Numbered from the stretch's first letter, positions 1 to 8,622 are shown. The stretch: DNA of 32,876 bases from Opitutus sp. GAS368 (GCA_945903465.1 CAMDOF010000077.1:1-32876), one strand, 5' to 3'. Translations and numbers: made by a program. Notes: generated by a model not told the origin, from the sequence alone.

Positions 1-2
1 CG

Positions 3-500
3 AACATCACCACGCGCGACAATTCAGTGAAGGTCTCCGCGGTCGGCAGCGGCAGGGGCACAGTCATCGCTGAAATCTACGATGCGACGTCGCTGGCTTC
101 ATTCACGACATCGACGCCACGCCTCGTTAACGTCTCCGTACTTAAGCACCTTGGGTCGGTCCTCACCATGGGCTTCGTGGTCGGAGGCTCGACTTCGGCG
201 AAGATGCTCGTGCGCGGTATCGGCCCCACGCTCGGCGCCTTCGGCGTGCCGGGCACCGTCGCCGATCCCCAGCTCACGCTCTTCAATTCGTCCTCCGTCA
301 AGATCGGTGAAAATAACGATTGGGGCGGAACGGCCCAACTCACGGCTGCCTTCGCCAGCGTCGGAGCCTTCACGCTGCCCTCGACCTCCAAAGACGCGGC
401 CCTCCTTGTCACGCTCGCGCCCGGCAACTACACGGCCCAAGTCACCGGCGTCAACGGCACCACTGGGATCGCCCTCGTCGAGGTTTACGAAGTGCCGTAA
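3..500 (+). CDS. C-terminal part of a secreted protein with the shared C-terminal module (5' truncated by window edge)
   Basis: The reading frame is open to the left edge, so this is only the last ~165 residues. The first ~30 residues end in a GTVIAEIYDA-like motif. A full ~120-residue module follows: LVNVSVL, GFVVGGSTSAKMLVRGIGP, VADPQLTLFN, ENNDWGG, ASVGAFTLP, SKDAALLVTLAPGNYTAQV and a terminal LVEVYEVP. The same order of motifs occurs twice at the end of the giant delta-60 protein at 13881-19775, so the visible part is most likely one and a bit copies of that module. I do not know a function for it. Its position at the extreme C-terminus of large exported proteins suggests a sorting, anchoring or stalk domain (inference). 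The upstream catalytic or repeat part lies outside the window. An internal GTG at 27 is not a likely start because coding similarity continues upstream of it. Confidence 0.8.
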   Translation, partial: NITTRDNSVKVSAVGSGRGTVIAEIYDATSLASFTTSTPRLVNVSVLKHLGSVLTMGFVVGGSTSAKMLVRGIGPTLGAFGVPGTVADPQLTLFNSSSVKIGENNDWGGTAQLTAAFASVGAFTLPSTSKDAALLVTLAPGNYTAQVTGVNGTTGIALVEVYEVP

Positions 501-1155
501 ATCTCACTGTGGGCGGGTGCCACGGGTGTCATAGGGGGCGGAAATGTAACAAAACGCCGTTTTACGACGACCGCCCGTGGCCGAATTGACCTTCTTCACA
601 AGGGAAGATCTTTTCCCACCGTCACCTGATACCAACCTCTCTTGATATTTGGACGATAGTCGAAACACCACTCGCTCACGCTCGCAGCTACCGGAAGTCA
701 AAAACTCAATAAACCCCACCCCTCTCCTACAAACCCTACAAAGTCCCCCCGTCAGGATACTTTGTAGGCTTTGGAGGGTTTATCGGAGCAGCCCCCGACC
801 ACGGGGGGCTCACTTGGGCCGTGCGGGGAGTTTCCTAGACGACCAATAGGACGGGAGCCTCAATGCGCACTGCAGAAAAATACTTCACAGGGTGGATTTA
901 TTCTCATTCTCCCCAGCCTCCACATCGTCGCCCCCCCGGGTCTCAACGGCAGCGGCTTAATTCGCGTATTTCCGGCACAGCTAGAATTGGACCTTCACGG
1001 CTCCACCGATGGGCTAGAACTCGACGGAAACGGGGCTAGTGAGGCGAAAAAGGGGAAACGGGTCTGGCGGGTATTTTAGCGGACGTTGCCGAGTCTACGA
1101 ACAAGTCGACGACAAGCCAAAATAATTTAGGGGTGGTCATTATTTCGAAACGTGA
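501..1155. other. Intergenic region with two hairpins, no gene seen
   Basis: No open frame here looks like a protein. The segment holds a direct repeat CCTACAAA (726-733 and 735-742), a 9-bp perfect stem at 736-744/759-767 and a GC-rich 7-bp stem at 790-796/804-810. Neither stem is followed by a clear T run, so I do not call a terminator. The rest, including the stretch just beyond the 3' end of the minus-strand tRNA, shows nothing recognisable. Confidence 0.5.
726..810. repeat. Hairpin cluster (CTACAAAGT/ACTTTGTAG stem plus GC-rich stem)
   Basis: CTACAAAGT at 736-744 pairs perfectly with ACTTTGTAG at 759-767 across a 14-nt loop. Flanking AAACCC and GGGTTT could extend the structure imperfectly. 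A second stem AGCCCCC/GGGGGCT (790-796/804-810) with a 7-nt loop follows 22 nt later. It could be a transcript 3' end structure, a small RNA or a mobile-element remnant. The sequence alone does not decide. Confidence 0.4.
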
Positions 1156-1241
1156 TGGTGCCCGAGGCGGGGCTCGAACCCGCACGGCCTTACGGCCAAG
1201 GGATTTTAAGTCCCTAGTGTCTACCATTTCACCACCCGGGC
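1156..1241 (-). tRNA. tRNA-Leu (anticodon UAA), CCA encoded
   Basis: Read on the minus strand the gene starts GCCCGGG, whose 7-bp acceptor stem pairs with CTCGGGC (one G-U), followed by discriminator A and an encoded CCA at 1158-1156. The anticodon arm is AGGGA-CTTAAAA-TCCCT, giving UAA. A long variable arm (TTGGCCGTAAGGCCG region) marks it as class II, and the T arm has the GGTTCGAGCC core. Length is 86 nt including CCA, normal for tRNA-Leu. It stands alone, transcribed opposite to nadD. No clear promoter or terminator was identified. Confidence 0.97.
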
Positions 1242-1526
1242 TTTGACGTCCTTAGAACAACCCACTACCGCCCAAAATTCCAAGCCAAACTTGAGAGATT
1301 TCGTCATCGACCTCACCGCGCCGAGGCGGGGGAGCCGTTAAAACACGTCGTAATTCAGCTGAAAACACCCCGTTTCCGCGCGACGCCCGATCGACCCGAT
1401 CACGTTTCGGTTTGTCGCCGCGCGCGCCTTTTCGTTAAGACGCGGCCGGCCTCTTGAGAACTGCGGAAAATGGGCTTGGCGGAATTGACCTTGCGGGAAA
1501 TTCCTCGGGTCATCACGGTCCGCGCG

Positions 1527-2105
1527 GTGAAAATCGGATTTCTCGGCGGGAGCTTTGACCCCGTCCACTTTGGCCATTTGCTGGCCGCCCAAGACGCCCT
1601 CGAGCAATACCAACTCGATCGGCTCATTCTGGTGCCCGCCGCCCAAGCCCCGCTCAAACCCAATGAAATCCAATCCTCCGCATCGGACCGACTGGCCATG
1701 TTGGGGGCGGCGATTGAGTGGGATAAACGGTTTGAAATCGACGACTTTGAACTGCGACGCGGCGGCGTGAGTTACACGATCGATTCCGCGCGGTATTTTC
1801 GCGCGCTCTACCCCAACGACCAATTATTCTGGGTAATCGGCGGTGACCAGTTACCGCATCTCCACCTTTGGAAAGACATTCATGAGCTCGCCCAGCTGGT
1901 TGAATTCATCTTTCTCGAGCGGCCAGGCTATCCGAACAAACCTCGACCGGATATCCCCGGTTTGCGCCTTCACCGTTGCGAGGGCCATCTCCTCGCCATC
2001 AGCTCGACGGAATTGCGCGAACGCATCCGCCGGAATCTCTCGCTTGATTATTTTGTCCCGCACAAGGCCATTGTCTTAATCAAGGAACACGCCTTGTATC
2101 GTTAA
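1527..2105 (+). CDS. nadD: Nicotinate-nucleotide adenylyltransferase NadD
   Basis: Cytoplasmic enzyme of NAD biosynthesis that joins nicotinate mononucleotide and ATP to make deamido-NAD. The N-terminus carries the nucleotidyltransferase signature GGSFDPVHFGH at residues 7-17, with the two His of the HxGH-type motif, and the C-terminus carries the ISSTELRERI adenylyl-binding motif. A GTG at 1527 gives the family-typical start (V/M-KIGFLGGSFDP) and 192 residues. An in-frame ATG at 1470 would add 19 residues that the family does not have, and I prefer the GTG although no strong ribosome-binding site precedes it. rsfS follows 6 bp downstream, a pairing common in bacteria, so the two are probably cotranscribed. 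The 285 bp between the tRNA and this start holds no other gene. Confidence 0.93.
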   Translation: MKIGFLGGSFDPVHFGHLLAAQDALEQYQLDRLILVPAAQAPLKPNEIQSSASDRLAMLGAAIEWDKRFEIDDFELRRGGVSYTIDSARYFRALYPNDQLFWVIGGDQLPHLHLWKDIHELAQLVEFIFLERPGYPNKPRPDIPGLRLHRCEGHLLAISSTELRERIRRNLSLDYFVPHKAIVLIKEHALYR

Positions 2106-2111
2106 ATAGCT

Positions 2112-2615
2112 ATGAAATCCCTTAAGACTGATCTGCTCCCGTTGGTGAAGTTGTGCTGCCAGGTCCTCGACGACAAAAAAGCTGGCGAACTCACAATATT
2201 GGACGTCTCCAAGCAGTCATCGATCACCGATTTCCTCATTTTGGCGACGGCTACCTCTCAACCTCATCTGCGGGCGCTGCGGGTCGAGATCGAGAAAGCT
2301 CTCGACGCCGGCAAGGTTCATATCGTCGGGATGGAAACTTCCCAAGAGAGCGGCTGGATGGTGATCGATGCGTTCGATGTGATGATTCACCTCTTTCTGC
2401 CGGAGACTCGGGAACGCTACGGGCTGGAGCGTTTGTGGCGCGATGCCACCGAGATTTCTCTCAAACGCATCCTCGCCCCATCTCCGGCGCCCTCAAAAAC
2501 GAAGACCGCGAAAGTAAAGACCGCGAAAGTAAAAACCGCGGGCGCCAAAGCCCCGGTCAAACCGCTGAAGAAGCCGGCGAAAGCGCGGAAAGCCACGCCG
2601 AAGAAAAAATCATAG
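2112..2615 (+). CDS. rsfS: Ribosomal silencing factor RsfS with Lys/Ala-rich tail
   Basis: RsfS (Iojap/DUF143) binds ribosomal protein uL14 and blocks 30S-50S joining when nutrients are scarce. The first ~122 residues carry the family core: the TDFLILATATSQPHLRAL region, then WMVIDAFDVMIHLF and RERYGLERLW, matching the conserved W-x-D-x(2)-D-x(2)-H-F and YxLExLW pattern. A ~45-residue tail rich in Lys, Ala and Pro follows. Part of it is encoded by a tandem 15-bp repeat giving TAKVK twice. Such basic tails may help RNA or ribosome contact (inference). The start lies 6 bp after the nadD stop, implying one operon. Confidence 0.92.
   Translation: MKSLKTDLLPLVKLCCQVLDDKKAGELTILDVSKQSSITDFLILATATSQPHLRALRVEIEKALDAGKVHIVGMETSQESGWMVIDAFDVMIHLFLPETRERYGLERLWRDATEISLKRILAPSPAPSKTKTAKVKTAKVKTAGAKAPVKPLKKPAKARKATPKKKS
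2504..2533 (+). repeat. Tandem 15-bp repeat inside rsfS tail
   Basis: The unit GACCGCGAAAGTAAA occurs at 2504-2518 and again at 2519-2533, followed by a partial third copy. It encodes the basic TAKVK repeat of the RsfS tail. It is in frame, so copy-number change would lengthen or shorten the tail without breaking the gene. Confidence 0.8.
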
Positions 2616-2874
2616 GAAGTCTACCGCGAGCAAGCCGTTGAGCGGGGGATAGAGTTCCTCCCGCCTTGGAGTGGGTCAGGGTTCTGCGCTGAGCTACTTC
2701 CTGAAAACGGATATCGTTTTTTGCTCGGTGCTGGCGGCAGTGATCCTGGAACATCAGCGACGTGCCGGGCATCTGGAGATATTCAGTCAACTGACGCCAT
2801 CATGAGGCCAGCGGGTGCGCAGACGGCTTAAGCGCGCTCTGGCCATCGGGCTTAAAAAAGTTAAGGATTTTGTC
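2616..2874. other. Intergenic region with one weak small open frame
   Basis: The gap separates rsfS from the metallophosphoesterase gene. A 44-codon frame (GTG 2671 to TGA 2803-2805) has a mildly hydrophobic centre (IVFCSVLAAVIL) followed by a charged stretch (EHQRRAGHLEIF). I do not recognise it and there is no good ribosome-binding site, so it is not called as a gene. The frame of the next gene is open back to a GTG at 2815, but the ATG at 2875 is preferred. Confidence 0.4.
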
Positions 2875-3864
2875 ATGCCTACCCACTCGACGAGGAATCC
2901 TCGAATTGCTCCGCTGAATTTAGCGGAGACCGCGGGCGGGCCAGACCACTGGCACCTCGACCGGCGTGACTTTCTCAAGGCGTCAGCCGCCGCGTGGCTC
3001 GGCCTGATGGCAGGCGGGTGCGCCAGCCAAGGTGGCGGTCGAGCGCGGACGCCCCTGCGTTTTGGGTTGGTGACCGATTCGCATTACGCCGACGCCGCGG
3101 CCAAGGGCACGCGCCACTATCGAGAGTCGTTGTTCAAGGTCCGCGAAGCGGTTGAGCGGCTGAGGGCCGAAAAGGTCGGCTTCCTTGCCATGCTGGGTGA
3201 TATGAAGGACATGGCCGCCGGAGAGTCCGAGGAGCAAACGATGGGGCACCTCGTCGCGATCGAGCACGAAATCCAGCGTTTCGGCGGCCCGACCTATCAC
3301 GTGCTCGGCAATCACGACATGGACAATTTGCCGAAGTCGGCGGTGGTCGCCCAGATCGAGAACACCGGCATCGCCCGTGATCGGAGTTATTACGCGTTTC
3401 GCCGAGAGGGCGTTCACTTCATTGTGCTCGACGCCACCTACGACCAGCAGGGGCGCGATTACGATCGCGGCAAATTTGACTGGCGCGATGCCAATATTCC
3501 AACGCCGGAGGTGGCCTGGTTGCGCAACGAACTGGCGGCGGGCGCCGAACCGGTCGTGGTCCTCGTACACCAGCGGCTCGATGGCGATGGGCACGCGTCC
3601 ATTCGCAACCGGGTGGAGGTGCGCGCGTTGTTGGAAGCGAGCGGCCGGGTGCTCGCGGTTTTTCAAGGCCACGACCACCCCGGCGGCTACACGCTGATCA
3701 ACGGCATTCATTATTACACTCTGCGGGCCGTGATTGAAGGTTCCGGCGAGGCGAACAACGCCTATGCGGTGGCGGAAATCAGCCCCGCCGGCGACATCGT
3801 CGTCACCGGCTATCGACGCGCGCTTAGCATGGCATTGCCCGGCCACGCGCATGCGATCGGCTAA
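2875..3864 (+). CDS. Tat-exported metallophosphoesterase lipoprotein
   Basis: A calcineurin-like metallophosphoesterase, expected to hydrolyse phosphate mono- or diesters outside the cytoplasm. Residues 30-48 form a twin-arginine signal (RRDFLKASAAAWLGLMAGG) followed by Cys49 in a lipobox-like context, so Tat export and lipid anchoring are likely. Metal-site motifs appear in order: TDSHYAD (D-x-H), GDMKDM, GNHDMD, VHQRLDGDGH and GHDHPGG. The start ATG at 2875 has a TAAGGA ribosome-binding site about 7 nt upstream. An earlier in-frame GTG at 2815 would add 20 basic residues and is less likely. The substrate cannot be read from the sequence. It stands alone, with no obvious operon partner. Confidence 0.85.
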   Translation: MPTHSTRNPRIAPLNLAETAGGPDHWHLDRRDFLKASAAAWLGLMAGGCASQGGGRARTPLRFGLVTDSHYADAAAKGTRHYRESLFKVREAVERLRAEKVGFLAMLGDMKDMAAGESEEQTMGHLVAIEHEIQRFGGPTYHVLGNHDMDNLPKSAVVAQIENTGIARDRSYYAFRREGVHFIVLDATYDQQGRDYDRGKFDWRDANIPTPEVAWLRNELAAGAEPVVVLVHQRLDGDGHASIRNRVEVRALLEASGRVLAVFQGHDHPGGYTLINGIHYYTLRAVIEGSGEANNAYAVAEISPAGDIVVTGYRRALSMALPGHAHAIG

Positions 3865-4421
3865 ACGAAAGAAGTGAGGCGAAACACGTCCGCCCGATAT
3901 TTTTCGACCTACAAATAAACTCCGCTCCCAGAAAATCCGGTCCCTCCCCCCATTGAGATTGGTCGGCCATCGGCACCACGACGCAGCTGGCCGGCTTGGT
4001 GGTAAGAACCGCGGCGGCCGGCGGCATCACGCCTCCGCTCGACCTCCGGCCGGTGCGAACAGGCTAAAGTATCCAAAAATCAGCGACGTTTTGCGAAGTG
4101 CCGCGCCGACGCCATCAAGCCACCTAACTTAAATCTGTTGGCGGTGCCAGATGCCGGGGGACCGCATCCGCGCCACCCGCGGAAGTGAAGATACAGCCGG
4201 TGCGGTCGGATTGGCTGATCATAGTTCTTCAAGGCATAAAGCAGATGTTGCGCTGAGCCAGCGGGCCCTTAAGGCTTTTGCGATCGGACCGACCTGCTCT
4301 CCGCTGAGCCTTCTGCGCTGGGCAAGTCTCGGTGGTCCGGTCGCCGTGCCGAGATAATTTTTATAGCGAACGGCGTCTCCTGCCTTTCGAAAATCCTCCC
4401 CTAAATCCACTCCACTCCCCG
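3865..4421. other. Intergenic region, no convincing gene
   Basis: About 560 bp. A 68-codon frame (4151-4357) is compositionally random and unlike any family I know. A direct 9-mer CGCTGAGCC occurs at 4251 and about 55 bp later. GCGATCGGACC (about 4280) and GGTCCGGTCGC (about 4334) form an imperfect inverted pair. This could be a decayed mobile element or a regulatory leader for the next gene. The evidence is weak. Confidence 0.35.
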
Positions 4422-5423
4422 ATGAATGCTTTCCCGCAATGTTTAGATCGACGTCAATTTCTGGCCACCGCCGGCGCCGCCTCGCTTGCGTGGTGGTCGA
4501 CCACTCAGGTGCGCGCCGCCTCGTTCAAGACCAAGATTCGCAAGGCGAAAATTATTGCTAATCCGGAAGAGGGGCTGCTGCGGGATTTAAAGGCGGCGGG
4601 CTTTGACGGCGTCGAGGTGGGGACGATCATGAACGAAGAGCGGGCCAAGCGGGCGCGGGAGTTGATCGAGGGGGCTGGGCTTAAGGTTCACTCGGTGCTG
4701 CGCGGCTGGGCGGAGTTCAATCATGATGATCCCGCCAAGGTCGACGCCTCACGTGAGGTCAGCGAGCTGGCGCTGCGCACGGCGCACTGGTTGGGCGCCG
4801 AGGCGGTCCTCATGGTCCCATGCCGCGTCGGCGGGGGCCGGGCCGGTACGCCTGGCGCCGATCTTAACATACCGCAGCCTTGGGAATTCGATATCGATTT
4901 CGACGAGAAGACGGGGCACGTGAGTCGCGTGGTGAAGGGCGACAACGCCCCCTTTGCCCGATATATCGCGGCGCAGAACAAGGCGACTGATAGCTCCAAG
5001 GAACAGGTGAGGAAGCTCATCCCGCTGGCGGAGCAGCTCAACGTCATCATCGCGCTCGAGAACGTCTGGAACAACCTTTGGGTGCGGCCGAACCTCTATA
5101 AGAACTTCGTCGGATCCTTCAATCATCCGTTCGTGAAAGCCTATTACGACGTGGGCAATCACGTGAAATATCTGGTTCCCGTCCACGAATGGATTCGCAC
5201 GCTCGGGCCCCTCATCAAGAAAATCCACATCAAGGACTACGCCCTCGCCCCAGACAACCACAGCGGCAAGTTCGTCCATCTCCGCGACGGCAGCATCGAT
5301 TGGCCGAAGATGCGGCAAGCGCTCGAAGACATTGGTTACAACGGCTGGATCACCGTCGAAGACAACGGCCTGCCTCTCCCTGAGTTTGCCGACCGGCTGG
5401 ATAAGATTATCGCGGGCGTTTGA
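4422..5423 (+). CDS. Tat-exported sugar phosphate isomerase/epimerase-like TIM-barrel protein
   Basis: A 333-residue protein of the xylose isomerase-like / AP endonuclease 2 TIM-barrel superfamily. Residues 10-27 are a twin-arginine signal (RRQFLATAGAASLAWW) ending near VRAA, so it is exported. Barrel landmarks follow: GFDGVEVGTI early, VLMVPCRVGG mid-protein, ALENVWNN (conserved Glu), YYDVGNHVKY (Asp) and KKIHIKDYAL (His, Asp), then WITVEDNG near the end. These fit the metal-binding Glu/Asp/His set of the family. Such exported isomerase-like proteins are abundant in Planctomycetota and Verrucomicrobiota and often accompany Gfo/Idh/MocA dehydrogenases. The substrate is unknown. The ATG at 4422 puts the Tat motif at the N-terminus. 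The longer frame from 4332 adds no recognisable sequence. Confidence 0.85.
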   Translation: MNAFPQCLDRRQFLATAGAASLAWWSTTQVRAASFKTKIRKAKIIANPEEGLLRDLKAAGFDGVEVGTIMNEERAKRARELIEGAGLKVHSVLRGWAEFNHDDPAKVDASREVSELALRTAHWLGAEAVLMVPCRVGGGRAGTPGADLNIPQPWEFDIDFDEKTGHVSRVVKGDNAPFARYIAAQNKATDSSKEQVRKLIPLAEQLNVIIALENVWNNLWVRPNLYKNFVGSFNHPFVKAYYDVGNHVKYLVPVHEWIRTLGPLIKKIHIKDYALAPDNHSGKFVHLRDGSIDWPKMRQALEDIGYNGWITVEDNGLPLPEFADRLDKIIAGV

Positions 5424-5568
5424 GGGGAACCGCGCGGGCGGCCCCTTCCGATGCTGAAAATCGGCGGGATGGTTGAGGGGAAGCTCGGCGCTTTCTGGAG
5501 CGGAGGCCTTGAGCAAGCCTCGGCCGGCCGCCCAGGCCGCGCTCACGTCGCCGTGCGGCGAAGCGTGG

Positions 5569-7365
5569 TCAACCTTCCAACTCCGACCAGCGGGCGTAGG
5601 CCACCGGCAATTCCGTCTCGATTTCATGAAGTCGGGCCGTGGAGCGCGCGACATCCGCACCCCCTTTTCTGAAAAACGCCGGATCCGCCAGCGTCTCCGA
5701 CAACTTAACTTGCTCCGCTTCGAGTGATTCAATGGTCTTCGGCAACACCTCCAACTCTGCCCGCTCTTTGTTGGATAGTTTGCGCTTCTTTTTCTCGCCA
5801 ACGAATGCGCCCGGCTCTTTCAAGGCCCGCTTGGCCCGCTCAAGAGCGGCGGCGGCCTCCGCGGCCCGCACCGCTCGTTCGCGCTGCCAGTCATCGTAAC
5901 CACCGATGTAGTCGTTGAACGTTCCCTCGCCTTCGTACACGAGCAAGCTGGTGCAGACTTCGTTCAAAAAGGCGCGATCGTGGCTCACGAGGAGAACCGT
6001 CCCGCCAAACTCCACCAGCAGGTCTTCCAATAATTCTAATGTCTCCGCGTCGAGATCATTGGTCGGTTCATCGAGCACCAGCACATTCGCCGGCTTCGTG
6101 AAAAGCCTCGCCAGCAACAATCGATTTCGCTCGCCGCCTGAAAGCGCCTTGATCGGCGTCCGCGCCCGCGTCGGATCAAAAAGAAAATCCTCCAAGTAGG
6201 AAATGACGTGCCGAGTCCGCCCATTGATGGTCACAGTCGCATTACCATCGGCGACCGCATCCTGCACCCGCATGGTCTCGTCAAGTTGTGCCCGCAATTG
6301 ATCAAAATAGACAATTTCCAAACGGGTGCCCTGTTCGACCTTGCCCGCCTGCGGAGCGATCTGGCCCAGCAGCAGGCGCAGGAGGGTGGTCTTACCCGCT
6401 CCGTTCGGACCGACGATGCCGATTTTATCGCCGCGCTCAATGCGCGTCGTCAGATCACGCACGATCCAACGATCATCATACCGAAACCCCGCGGCTTCAC
6501 AGGAAATGACCTTGAAACCGCTGCGATCGGCCTCCTGTGCCGTCATCTTCGCCGTGCCCGCCCGATCGCGCCGGGCGGTGCGCTCCGCCCGCATTTTCTC
6601 CAGGGCATGAATCCGATTATTAGCCCGCGAGCGCTGCGCCTTCACCCCACGGCGAATCCAGACCTCTTCCTGCGCAAGTTTCTTGTCGAACTGCGCCCGT
6701 TCGACTTCCTCCGCCGCGAGCACCGCTTCCTTGCGCGCAAGAAAGGTATTGTAGTCACACTGCCAACCAACGAGCTGGCCGCGGTCAACTTCCACAATCC
6801 GCGTGGAGATCTTCCGCAAGAAAGCACGGTCATGCGTCACGAACAACAAGGCCCCGCCCCATTCGAGCAAAAATTCCTCGAGCCACTGGATCGACTCGAG
6901 ATCGAGATGATTCGTCGGCTCGTCCAGCAACAGTAATTGCGGCTCTTCCACGAGCCCCCGGGCGAGGAGTACCCGACGCTTTTGCCCCGCGGACAACGCG
7001 GAAAACTCCATCGCCGCCGGCAACCCCATTTTTTCCACCAAGCGCTCCACCCGGTCGTGCCGTTCCCAGTCGTTGTGTTGCTCATAACTGCCCCCTTCAC
7101 CTTCAATCACGCTCAGAACCGTGCCGGTCAGGTCCACGGGAACCTCCTGCCGTAACGTCGCAATGACTGCACCCGGTGTGCGAAAAACCTGACCCTTATC
7201 CGGCGACAACTCGCCCGCGATGATTTTCATCAGCGTTGACTTGCCGGCCCCGTTGCGGCCGACGAGACACACGCGTTCGCCCCGGTCAAGTTGAAGGTTG
7301 ACGCGATCGAGCAACGGCGCGCCACCGAAGCTCAGGCTGACATCGAGAAGACTGACAATGGCCAT
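5569..7365 (-). CDS. uup: ABC-F family ATPase, Uup type
   Basis: A 598-residue soluble twin-ATPase with no membrane segments. The first cassette has Walker A GRNGAGKS (36-43), signature LSAGQ (124-128) and Walker B LLLLDEP (144-150). The second has GPNGAGKT (319-326), LSGGE (408-412) and VLVLDEP (428-434) followed by TNDLD. A charged linker separates them, and a Lys/Glu-rich coiled-coil tail (from about residue 500) closes the protein, as in Uup. E. coli Uup is implicated in ribosome function and precise transposon excision. ABC-F proteins in general act on ribosomes. Etta- or drug-resistance-type ABC-F proteins are alternatives, but the second-cassette sequence and C-terminal coiled coil favour Uup. 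It converges with the isomerase gene and diverges from the glycosyltransferase gene. Confidence 0.88.
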   Translation of the reverse strand: MAIVSLLDVSLSFGGAPLLDRVNLQLDRGERVCLVGRNGAGKSTLMKIIAGELSPDKGQVFRTPGAVIATLRQEVPVDLTGTVLSVIEGEGGSYEQHNDWERHDRVERLVEKMGLPAAMEFSALSAGQKRRVLLARGLVEEPQLLLLDEPTNHLDLESIQWLEEFLLEWGGALLFVTHDRAFLRKISTRIVEVDRGQLVGWQCDYNTFLARKEAVLAAEEVERAQFDKKLAQEEVWIRRGVKAQRSRANNRIHALEKMRAERTARRDRAGTAKMTAQEADRSGFKVISCEAAGFRYDDRWIVRDLTTRIERGDKIGIVGPNGAGKTTLLRLLLGQIAPQAGKVEQGTRLEIVYFDQLRAQLDETMRVQDAVADGNATVTINGRTRHVISYLEDFLFDPTRARTPIKALSGGERNRLLLARLFTKPANVLVLDEPTNDLDAETLELLEDLLVEFGGTVLLVSHDRAFLNEVCTSLLVYEGEGTFNDYIGGYDDWQRERAVRAAEAAAALERAKRALKEPGAFVGEKKKRKLSNKERAELEVLPKTIESLEAEQVKLSETLADPAFFRKGGADVARSTARLHEIETELPVAYARWSELEG

Positions 7366-7749
7366 GTGAACCGGTCAAACTGCACTAGTTACCCGCGGGA
7401 GCGCAAGGTCGGTGTGGCAACAAGTCGGAAACAGGTCGTCCGATCCTCTTAAAAAGGCATCGAGGAGTCTGTCGGACTTAGCCGCTTGCAGGGGTTCATG
7501 GCTCAATTATCCGACTTTTTATTAACTCAAACTCGCAAATCATTGCTGCCAGAGGCCTTTTTTTTCTACGACCGACGGCTGCCAGGGGCGACAAATCCAT
7601 TGCCGCCGAAGCGGGGTCTGCCTAGCTCCTTCGCGGATGGCTCCGACTGAATCGCATTCACCAGCACCGAGGCCGCTGCGAGCGCATCCCGCCGGCCACG
7701 CGGCGGGCGGCGGGGATGACCGATCAGCGGTGGGCGGCCCCGTGACCCC
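7366..7749. other. Divergent intergenic region between uup and the glycosyltransferase gene
   Basis: This gap should hold promoters for both neighbours. A possible hairpin is formed by GTCCGA (7438-7443) with TCGGAC (7472-7477) and, inside it, TCCTC (7444-7448) with GAGGA (7462-7466), leaving a small bulge. A related ATCCGACTTT follows about 30 bp later. An eight-T run sits at about 7557-7566 without a convincing stem. No gene was seen. Confidence 0.4.
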
Positions 7750-8532
7750 ATGAAAACCCTTTTGGACCCCGTCCCCACCTTCGATGTTCTCGGGGTGAAT
7801 ATCTCGGCCTTGAACCTTGCCCAAGCGCAGCAGCTTATTCTCACCGTCCGCGCGGAAGCTCCCCGCGGCTATATCTGCGTGGCGGATGTCCACGGGGTCA
7901 CCAGGGCCAGCGAGGACCCGGCGCTCCGCGCTGTTTTTAATCGCGCGTGGCTGGTCACTCCTGATGGTATGCCGTTCGTTTGGATTGGCCGCCGACGCGG
8001 GCACCAGGCGATGACCCGCGTTTACGGACCCGATTTGATGCTTGCGGTATGCGCCGCGGGCCGCGCCGCCGGACTCACTCATTATTTTTATGGCGGCGCT
8101 CCCGGCGTGGCCGAGAAATTACAGCAGCGACTCACGGAGCGTTTTCCGGGTTTACGCGTGGTCGGCACCTGCAGCCCTCCCTTCCGCGCGCCCACCGCCA
8201 GCGAGACGGCAAGCTGGCGCGCGGAGATGGCACGCCTCCGGCCCGACGTACTCTGGATCGGCCTCGGGACACCCAAGCAGGATTGGCTGATGAGTGAACT
8301 CTCGGGCCAGATCGCGGCGGGGGTTTTAATCGGCGTCGGGGCCGCTTTTGACTTTCACTCGGGGACGAAGCCCCAAGCACCGCGATGGATGCAGCGCCAC
8401 GGGTTGGAATGGTTTTTCCGACTCTGCACCGAACCGCGGCGGCTGGGCGGGCGCTATCTTCGCAACAACCCCTTGTTCATCGCCCGATACCTGATGCAAG
8501 CGTTCGGCTGGCGGCGGCAGCCACCCGCGTAG
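7750..8532 (+). CDS. WecG/TagA/CpsF family glycosyltransferase
   Basis: A 260-residue GT26-family transferase. Relatives add ManNAcA or ManNAc (WecG, TagA) or other sugars to undecaprenyl-linked intermediates for surface polysaccharide or exopolysaccharide. Family landmarks occur in order: FDVLGVNIS, ADVHGV (family N/D-x-H), TPDGMPFVW, YGPDLM, YFYGGAPGVAEKL, WIGLGTPKQDWLM, GVGAAFDFHSG and a C-terminal WFFRLCTEPRRLGGRYL-NNP block that contacts the membrane. Length is normal and no signal or membrane segment is present. It is a singleton here, with no other polysaccharide genes beside it, so the donor and acceptor sugars cannot be assigned. Confidence 0.92.
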   Translation: MKTLLDPVPTFDVLGVNISALNLAQAQQLILTVRAEAPRGYICVADVHGVTRASEDPALRAVFNRAWLVTPDGMPFVWIGRRRGHQAMTRVYGPDLMLAVCAAGRAAGLTHYFYGGAPGVAEKLQQRLTERFPGLRVVGTCSPPFRAPTASETASWRAEMARLRPDVLWIGLGTPKQDWLMSELSGQIAAGVLIGVGAAFDFHSGTKPQAPRWMQRHGLEWFFRLCTEPRRLGGRYLRNNPLFIARYLMQAFGWRRQPPA

Positions 8533-8622
8533 AATGGCCTCGTGAAGGCTTGGCTGAAACCAACGATCCGAGGGTCCCCACGTTCCGACGAGGACCGGCG
8601 CGATAGAAAAAACGGCCCAGCG

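Noticed and set aside
501..1155. Considered tmRNA, RNase P RNA or SRP RNA
   Set aside because: None of the conserved core sequences of these RNAs was found.
2983..3852. 289-codon minus-strand frame opposite the metallophosphoesterase
   Set aside because: The plus strand carries all metal-binding motifs and a Tat signal. The antisense frame is composition-driven.
4151..4357. 68-codon frame before the isomerase gene
   Set aside because: No start signal, random composition and no similarity to any family known to me.
5424..5568. Possible terminator between the isomerase gene and uup
   Set aside because: Only a 5-bp GAGGC/GCCTC stem was found and no T run on either strand.
4749..5801. 350-codon minus-strand frame across the isomerase and the end of uup
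   Set aside because: It overlaps two well-supported genes in another frame and has no family pattern.
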